7,737 bases of DNA, from contig JAGAHP010000044.1 in the NCBI GenBank assembly GCA_017627015.1, forward strand, positions 1 through 7,737, read 5' to 3'. Every line of letters starts with the position of its first letter. Position 1 is the first letter of the stretch. This DNA is from Bacilli bacterium. Lineage in GTDB: Bacteria; Bacillota_I; Bacilli_A; RF39; UBA660. Shown here in pieces: positions 1-4,583 of the stretch. A model generated the notes under the pieces. The model made no database searches, was not told the origin of the DNA, and saw nothing but the letters and a program-made list of their open reading frames with translations. The position numbers were made by a program, and so were the translations under genes.

Positions 1-1185
1 CATCAAACTGATAGATATTTTGTAGCAACTCAAAACTTAATTTGGAAGACTGTTGCCAATTATAGTTTTATAACTACAAGTAATCTATGGGGAGAAGGAA
101 TAGTTCATGATCTTTCAGCTGAAGAAAATGAAATTATGAATATGGTTAATTCTCATTATACAAGACCATCATTTAATAATTCAACTCAAGAATTAAATAT
201 TGGTGATACTATCACTTTAACTGATACAAATGGTGTATTAAATGGTTATGAAGTATCAAGTGCTAGTGATAATGTAAGATATTCAATTAATGGGAATCAA
301 TTAACAATAACTACTACAAGTATTGGTGATTCAAAAATTGAATTCAAAAGAAAAAATGAAGATATTAGATCTACAATTATTTATAAAGCTACTAATTCAC
401 AAACAATGGGTCACTTTGGTTTAACTGATCCATCAATGGCTTTTTTAAACATAAAAACTAAAGGTGGAACTCTTTCAATAAACAAAACTGGTGAGAAATT
501 AGAATATAAAGAAAACAGTTATGTTTATAATGAAATACCACTTGAAGGAGTAAAGTTTGATTTATATGCTGAAGAGACTATTGCTGATAATCTAGGTAAT
601 GTTGTATTTGAAAAAGGAGCTAAAGTAAGAACAGCTACTTCAAATGAAAACGGCTTAATATACTTTGGTGATTTATATTTAGGAAAATATAGTTATCAAG
701 AAGTAGAATCAGCAAATAATAATGTTGTGGATAACTCAAAACATTATTTTGAAATTACATTAAATAATTTAAATCAAGAAGTAAAAGTTAAAAATTATTT
801 AGCAAAAGGAACTCTTGATTTTTCAAAAATAGATTTTTCAACAAGTGAACCACTACCTAATACTAAAATACAAATATATACTGAAGATGATATTTTAATC
901 TATGAAGGTGTGACTAATGAAGAAGGAAAAATTGTCATAGATAATTTACCTGTTGGCAAATTTTACCTAATGGAAGTGGAAGCACCAGATGGTTATATAT
1001 TAAATCCAAGTAAAATGTATTTTGAAATAAAACAAAATGAAATAATAAGATGTACAATGACTAATGAACAAGTTATTAAAGCTGAAATACCTAAAACAGG
1101 TGTTAATGATTATAGTTTAGTTATGTATGGAATCTTTGGTTTATTAACTTTATTCACAGTAAAAAGATTAAATGAAGAAAACTAA
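1..1185 (+). CDS. Wall-anchored adhesin with thioester and Cna-B domains, 5' partial
   Basis: The frame is open from the first base, so the gene starts upstream; 394 residues are visible. Residues 9-15 (ATQNLIW) match the TQXA motif at the end of bacterial thioester domains, where the Gln (residue 11) joins a Cys located upstream to make a covalent host- or cell-binding bond. Two Cna-B/SpaA-like beta domains follow. In the first, Lys162, Glu234 and Asn265 sit where an intramolecular isopeptide bond forms; in the second, Lys276, Glu325 (in MEVEAPDGY) and Asn355. The C-terminus is a sorting signal: IPKTG at 363-367, a hydrophobic stretch, and a short charged tail (KRLNEEN). The protein is therefore probably secreted and linked to peptidoglycan by a sortase, most likely the one encoded next (14-base overlap). 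Inferred role: attachment between mating cells or to a surface. An ATG at 136 lies inside the domain sequence and is not the start. Confidence 0.87.
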   Translation, partial: HQTDRYFVATQNLIWKTVANYSFITTSNLWGEGIVHDLSAEENEIMNMVNSHYTRPSFNNSTQELNIGDTITLTDTNGVLNGYEVSSASDNVRYSINGNQLTITTTSIGDSKIEFKRKNEDIRSTIIYKATNSQTMGHFGLTDPSMAFLNIKTKGGTLSINKTGEKLEYKENSYVYNEIPLEGVKFDLYAEETIADNLGNVVFEKGAKVRTATSNENGLIYFGDLYLGKYSYQEVESANNNVVDNSKHYFEITLNNLNQEVKVKNYLAKGTLDFSKIDFSTSEPLPNTKIQIYTEDDILIYEGVTNEEGKIVIDNLPVGKFYLMEVEAPDGYILNPSKMYFEIKQNEIIRCTMTNEQVIKAEIPKTGVNDYSLVMYGIFGLLTLFTVKRLNEEN

Positions 1186-1792
1186 AAAAATAATAATTAT
1201 TTTCTTACTATCACTTTTCTTCTTAATCTCTTTATATATAGGAATTACTGAATATAAAATGTATGAGAAAAAACAAAAAGAAAATGAAATTATTGATCAG
1301 TTTTTAGAAGAACAAAAAATAGTACAAAATGATACTAATGAAGAAATTAAACAAGAAGAAACAAAAGAAATTGAACCTGAATATGATTATATTGCTGTTT
1401 TAGAAATACCAGCAATTGATTTAAGAAAAGGCATTGTTGATATTAACTCTGCATATAATGATATTTCTTATAATGTAGAAATAATTAATCCATCTGATAT
1501 GCCTGATATACCAAATACTAATTTAATATTAGCATCACATTCAGGATCTAGTAGAGTTTCTTTTTTTAAACATTTAAATAGATTAAACAAAGGTGATTTA
1601 GCAATTATATATTATAAAAATGTTAAATATACATATGAAGTTAATTCTATTGAAAATGAAGAAAAAAATGGGACAATAACAATTAGAAGAAGTAATAATA
1701 AAAATACTCTTACTTTAACTACTTGTAGTCCTACTGATAAAACAAAACAAATAGTAATTATTTGTAATTTAATTAGAGCTGACAAATTATAA
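1172..1792 (+). CDS. Sortase family cysteine transpeptidase
   Basis: A 206-residue protein with a Lys-rich N-terminus and one membrane segment (about residues 7-27), a charged linker (about 30-70), then a sortase beta-barrel domain. His123 lies in ILASHSG and Cys185 in TLTLTTC, the expected catalytic pair. The usual catalytic Arg, which in other sortases directly precedes the last hydrophobic strand, is not there: the sequence reads TKQIVII, giving Gln193 at the aligned position with Lys192 beside it. The enzyme would cleave a sorting signal and attach the protein to the wall; the upstream adhesin with IPKTG is the obvious substrate. The ATG overlaps the adhesin stop by 14 bases, and no strong Shine-Dalgarno precedes it, so translation is probably coupled to the upstream gene. 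I cannot assign a sortase class by eye. Confidence 0.88.
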   Translation: MKKTKKIIIIFLLSLFFLISLYIGITEYKMYEKKQKENEIIDQFLEEQKIVQNDTNEEIKQEETKEIEPEYDYIAVLEIPAIDLRKGIVDINSAYNDISYNVEIINPSDMPDIPNTNLILASHSGSSRVSFFKHLNRLNKGDLAIIYYKNVKYTYEVNSIENEEKNGTITIRRSNNKNTLTLTTCSPTDKTKQIVIICNLIRADKL

Positions 1793-1809
1793 GGAGGAAT
1801 TAGTTTATA
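1793..1809 (+). promoter_or_regulatory. Strong RBS followed by ATA start (VirB6-like gene)
   Basis: GGAGG at 1793-1797, then 9 bases, then ATA at 1807. The in-frame TAG at 1801 is only two codons upstream, and the only other codon before ATA is TTT. The next NTG codon in frame is TTG at 1894, 29 codons into the domain and without a ribosome binding site. Confidence 0.75.
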
Positions 1810-3072
1810 TCATTTTTAGAAGTTACACCAGCTGAACAATCATGGATACAAGATGCCTTAAGAAGTGTTTTATGGGCATTATGCAAAGGTGTATTGATAT
1901 TGTTAGATGGATTCTTTGATATTATAAATAAAATATGGAAATATAAATTCTTTGATAATGAATATGTTGATAAAATATTTAGTGCATCAATAATAGTTGC
2001 CTGTGCATGGCTAGTTATTAAAGTATTATTAGAACTCATATTAAATCATATTGTTAGAAGTGATAACCGAGAAAGTCCTTTGTCAGTTTATAGAGGGATT
2101 GTTCTCGCTATATTTATGATGTTCTTAATAACACCATTATTTCAATTTGGTCATCAAGCATCTACTGAACTAACTAAATCAGTGATCCAAATATCAGGTA
2201 TATCTTCAGAGAAAGATACTGAAAGTGGTATATCAAAAATGTTAGTTCAGTCAATGTCTAATGATGATGAAATGAAGAAAGATGATAAAAAGTATTTAAT
2301 TAATAACTGGAGGAGTGTTGATATAAATGATACTACTAGAAAAGGATTAACGAAGTATTATAAATATTCGGTTAATTTCTTTGTATTATCATTACTCTCT
2401 ATATTGGTTGTTTTTTTACTCTTTTTTGTAGCAATACAAATGTCAAAAAGAGTATTAGAAATAGCACTTTATAGAATACTCGCCCCTTTTTGTTGTATTA
2501 GTCTTTTATCAAGTCACAGCAAGTCATTTTCAGTTTGGTTAAAATGTACTATGGGTGCATTTCTAGTAACATCAGTCCAATTTGTATCTATTGGTTTAAT
2601 GATTAATATGATCGGTGATGCTATAAATGAAAATGGCAATCTAGTTGGCATATTTTTAATTATTGGAGCATTATTATTCATAATTAATACTCCACAAATA
2701 GTTAATAGTCTACTTGGTCAGCAAAGTGGAATAATGTCAGCATTTGGTGACATTCAATCTATGTTAGCAATTGGTACTGGATTAAAAGCTGGAGCATCAT
2801 TAACAGCTGGAGCACTTGTTAAAGGTGCAAGTGTAATACCAAAGGGTGTTGGATATGCTGCTGGTGTTAAAAATCAATTTTCTAATTATAGATCAAATGG
2901 TAGTTCATTTATGGGAGCAATGGGAAAAACAATGGCATCTGAAATGGCAAGACCATTTGTTTCAGGATTTCAAAGAGCATCTAGTAGTATGAAAAATAAC
3001 TTTAATGAAGGAAAAGCAACAAGTTCTTATAGTTCCTTTAATTTTAAAAATAAAGGAGGAAATAAAGAATAA
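1807..3072 (+). CDS. VirB6/TrbL-like polytopic conjugation protein (CD411 type)
   Basis: Read from the ATA at 1807 the product is 421 residues. An amphipathic N-terminal region (about 1-50) is followed by hydrophobic segments near residues 58-79, 96-115, 188-210, 248-269 and 278-294, with a hydrophilic loop between the second and third. After the last segment comes NTPQIVNSLLGQQSG (about 294-308) and a Gly/Ala/Ser-rich, poorly structured tail. This layout is that of the TrbL/VirB6-like inner-membrane channel proteins of Gram-positive conjugative elements, such as the CD411 family; the assignment rests on topology and gene context rather than a diagnostic motif. It sits directly before a PrgI-family gene, as in other Firmicutes modules. 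It starts 14 bases after the sortase stop and its own stop overlaps the next start. Without ATA initiation it would lose 29 residues. Confidence 0.77.
   Translation: MSFLEVTPAEQSWIQDALRSVLWALCKGVLILLDGFFDIINKIWKYKFFDNEYVDKIFSASIIVACAWLVIKVLLELILNHIVRSDNRESPLSVYRGIVLAIFMMFLITPLFQFGHQASTELTKSVIQISGISSEKDTESGISKMLVQSMSNDDEMKKDDKKYLINNWRSVDINDTTRKGLTKYYKYSVNFFVLSLLSILVVFLLFFVAIQMSKRVLEIALYRILAPFCCISLLSSHSKSFSVWLKCTMGAFLVTSVQFVSIGLMINMIGDAINENGNLVGIFLIIGALLFIINTPQIVNSLLGQQSGIMSAFGDIQSMLAIGTGLKAGASLTAGALVKGASVIPKGVGYAAGVKNQFSNYRSNGSSFMGAMGKTMASEMARPFVSGFQRASSSMKNNFNEGKATSSYSSFNFKNKGGNKE
3055..3071 (+). promoter_or_regulatory. Strong RBS followed by ATA start (PrgI-like gene)
   Basis: GGAGG at 3055-3059, 9 bases, ATA at 3069. 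An in-frame TAA at 3063 leaves only AGA before ATA. Translation from here begins M-T-Y-F-I-P-K, the usual PrgI-family N-terminus. The ATA overlaps the previous TAA as ATAA, in the way ATGA overlaps are built. Confidence 0.82.
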
Positions 3073-3347
3073 CATATTTTATACCTAAAAATATAAAAGT
3101 AAAAAGAGAAATCTTTAAAGGTTTTGGATTAATAGAACTCATCGTTTTAGGATTGAGTTTTTTAATTGGATTCTTACTTCAAACTCTTTTTACTTCTTAC
3201 AAAATAAAAGTATTAAGTTTTGTGGTATTTCCAATAATAGTATTTTTATTGTTTATACCACTACCAAATGGTAATAATGTTTTTTATATAGTTAAAAAAT
3301 ATTTTATATATAAAGTTAATCAAAAAAATTATAAATATAAAAATTAG
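3069..3347 (+). CDS. prgI: PrgI family membrane protein of conjugative T4SS
   Basis: Read from ATA 3069 the product is 92 residues, the usual size for the family. It shows the family pattern: N-terminal IPKNIKVKREIFKGFG (residues 5-20), two membrane segments (about 22-40 and 45-63), a PLPNG turn at 64-68, and a basic, aromatic C-terminal tail (IVKKYFIYKVNQKNYKYK). PrgI proteins are small inner-membrane components of Gram-positive mating channels and are normally encoded just before VirB4; here about 1.2 kb of small genes lies between. The only NTG start in frame is TTG at 3153, which would remove 28 residues including the conserved N-terminus and half of the first membrane segment, so ATA is strongly preferred. 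Family assignment is from recognised motifs; the exact role in the channel is not established. Confidence 0.87.
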   Translation: MTYFIPKNIKVKREIFKGFGLIELIVLGLSFLIGFLLQTLFTSYKIKVLSFVVFPIIVFLLFIPLPNGNNVFYIVKKYFIYKVNQKNYKYKN

Positions 3348-3355
3348 GAGGATAC

Positions 3356-3478
3356 ATGTTAATAATAACTATTGGTTTACTTGTATTTGTAATTACATTT
3401 ATTGTATGTACATTAAAAATATCAAGTAGGATTTCAAGAGAAGAAGAACAATGGAGGGATAAAAATAGAAGATTATAA
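3356..3478 (+). CDS. Small single-pass membrane peptide, 40 residues
   Basis: ATG at 3356 follows TAGGAGG (GGAGG 3347-3351) with a short 4-base spacer. The peptide has one strongly hydrophobic segment (about residues 2-20, MLIITIGLLVFVITFIVC...) and a charged C-terminal tail (SREEEQWRDKNRRL), which would give N-out/C-in or similar single-pass topology. The gene starts 8 bases after the PrgI-like gene and its 3' end overlaps the next gene by 14 bases, and it carries the next gene's ribosome binding site inside its coding region. I do not recognise a family. Support comes from the RBS, position within a tight operon and the sensible membrane-peptide composition; function unknown, possibly a minor mating-channel subunit. 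Two ATA codons at 3362 and 3365 are in the same frame and could also serve as starts. Confidence 0.6.
   Translation: MLIITIGLLVFVITFIVCTLKISSRISREEEQWRDKNRRL
3453..3467 (+). promoter_or_regulatory. RBS followed by ATA start (Imm51-like gene)
   Basis: GGAGGG at 3453-3458 and ATA at 3465, 7 bases after GGAGG. Another ATA at 3459 is too close to the RBS. The first in-frame ATG (3519) is 18 codons downstream and has no ribosome binding site. Confidence 0.65.
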
Positions 3479-3989
3479 ACTATTAGAAAAAGAAATTGGA
3501 ACAATAAGATTTAATGCAATGCATGATTATATAAAAAATGTCGAAAAATGTCGAAACAAGTCATTAGAAATGAAAGATGTTTTATTTAATCAAAGAGAGA
3601 ACGAAAAGTTTAATATGTGGTTTGAAAAAAGATTTAAACCTTTTAATATTCTAGAACATGATAGTGGTGATGTATCAGTTTTTTTATTTGATTATGACTT
3701 TTATTATGATTTTCTTAATGAAGTAAAAAACGATGAACCATATTATTGCAATGGATATACTTATGAAGATTTATTTAGAGATTACATTGTTGATAATTAC
3801 CCTAATCTATCAAAAAAACTAGAATATGATACTGAAAGTGGTATGTTTTGTGTTTATTGTGAAGATATGAAAACAGCTGATGAATTAGCATTGATCTTAT
3901 CTAATTTATATAAAGATGAAGACAAAATGATAGATTTAATCAGAGAAACAAAAGAAAAATATAATTATGATTTTGATATAAAAATATAA
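3465..3989 (+). CDS. Imm51-like immunity-type protein
   Basis: From ATA 3465 the product is 174 residues, acidic and rich in Tyr/Phe/Asp, without signal peptide or membrane segment, so cytoplasmic. The C-terminal half contains a NGYTYEDLFRDYI stretch, then KKLEYDTESGMFCVYCED and a helix ending the protein. This resembles the G-N-G-Y-D-W and F-D-x-E-A-G-M-F-x-x-Y motifs I associate with the Imm51 family of polymorphic-toxin immunity proteins. Roughly the first 60 residues are a charged helical extension not typical of the family. No toxin gene lies next to it in the window. Its gene overlaps the upstream small gene by 14 bases and is followed directly by the RBS of the next, so it is part of the transfer operon. 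It might protect against a toxin delivered by rival elements, or have been recruited as a T4SS accessory; both are inference. Confidence 0.6.
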   Translation: MEDYKLLEKEIGTIRFNAMHDYIKNVEKCRNKSLEMKDVLFNQRENEKFNMWFEKRFKPFNILEHDSGDVSVFLFDYDFYYDFLNEVKNDEPYYCNGYTYEDLFRDYIVDNYPNLSKKLEYDTESGMFCVYCEDMKTADELALILSNLYKDEDKMIDLIRETKEKYNYDFDIKI

Positions 3990-4005
3990 GGAGGATTGAT
4001 GTATA
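3990..4005 (+). promoter_or_regulatory. Strong RBS followed by ATA start, with competing ATG
   Basis: GGAGG at 3990-3994, 8 bases, ATA at 4003. The in-frame TGA at 3997 leaves only TGT before ATA. An ATG at 3999, in another frame and 4 bases after the RBS, opens a 9-codon reading frame ending at 4028 and so cannot make the protein. Confidence 0.72.
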
Positions 4006-4356
4006 AACAAAAAGATAAAATGGAATAATGAACTTTGGAATATTAAGGTTTCATCTTATCAAAATAATAGGATGTGTATCAGTTTGTATCAGAAAAAAAG
4101 AACCTATGAAATAAGTTTAGATTTAAAAGATGCATATCTTGAAGAAAGACATATTTTTTTAAATCCTGAAGTTGAAAAAAATGGTCTTTTAAAAGTATTA
4201 AAGAAGAATAGAATTATAAAAAATATTGATGGTGTTTTGTATTACAATTATAATTCGATTCCTATTGCTATGCTTAATACAGGGATATTAAGAAGTTATG
4301 ATAAGACTGGAACAATAGAAAGTTTAAATAAACTGGCATTAGGAGGTGACAAATGA
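4003..4356 (+). CDS. Small accessory protein of unknown function (DUF4313-like?)
   Basis: From ATA 4003 the product is 117 residues, soluble, mixed alpha/beta. It begins with a strand-rich part (ELWNIKVSSYQNNRMCISLY, about residues 10-29), followed by an ISLDLKDAYLEERHIFLNP segment, a Lys-rich helix (LLKVLKKNRIIKNI) and a YNYNSIPIAMLN strand near the end. The pattern of nucleating strands, then a D/E-rich phrase, then Y-x-Y and P-I-A resembles small accessory proteins found in Firmicutes conjugative elements, which I tentatively relate to DUF4313; I cannot confirm this. The first in-frame ATG (4072) would remove 23 residues from the first strand region and has no proper RBS. The TGA stop overlaps the next ATG (ATGA), indicating coupling to the following gene. 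Confidence 0.68.
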   Translation: MNKKIKWNNELWNIKVSSYQNNRMCISLYQKKRTYEISLDLKDAYLEERHIFLNPEVEKNGLLKVLKKNRIIKNIDGVLYYNYNSIPIAMLNTGILRSYDKTGTIESLNKLALGGDK

Positions 4357-4583
4357 AAAATAGATTAAAATTATATGATGATACAATAATGTTCTGTATA
4401 AATAAAAAAGAAAAAAATAAATTTAGAAAAATAGCATTTAAAAATAAAATGACTATATCAGAATATATAAGAAGTTTAGTGAAATTAACTATTGCTCTTG
4501 AAGAGTATGAAAATAATATGAACAATAAAAATAATAATTGTTCATATATGAATAAAATATTAGGAGGGTTAATAAATAACTAA
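4353..4583 (+). CDS. Ribbon-helix-helix-like DNA-binding protein
   Basis: ATG at 4353 follows GGAGGTG (GGAGG 4342-4346, 6-base spacer) and overlaps the previous TGA. The 76-residue basic protein has the ribbon-helix-helix pattern: a short strand (TIMFCIN, about 11-17), helix A (KKEKNKFRKIAFKNK), a turn, and helix B (TISEYIRSLVKLTIALEEYE), similar to the MTxSEYIR motif of MobC-type and Arc-type proteins. It is followed by an Asn-rich tail. Such proteins often bind the origin of transfer in a relaxosome or act as autoregulators; either would fit, and the repeats at 7556-7707 could be targets (inference). The end of the gene contains the RBS of virB4 and overlaps its start by 8 bases. Confidence 0.62.
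   Translation: MKNRLKLYDDTIMFCINKKEKNKFRKIAFKNKMTISEYIRSLVKLTIALEEYENNMNNKNNNCSYMNKILGGLINN
4563..4578 (+). promoter_or_regulatory. Strong RBS followed by ATA start (virB4)
   Basis: GGAGGG at 4563-4568 and ATA at 4576, 8 bases after GGAGG. The codon immediately upstream in frame is TAA (4573), so nothing earlier can start the gene. No in-frame ATG lies in the next 83 codons; the first NTG is TTG at 4825. Confidence 0.8.

Noticed and set aside
1800..2039. Antisense open frames, for example minus strand 1800-2039, 5058-5315 and 7111-7320.
   Set aside because: They lie wholly inside well-supported plus-strand genes, have no family resemblance or ribosome binding site, and look like by-products of base composition.
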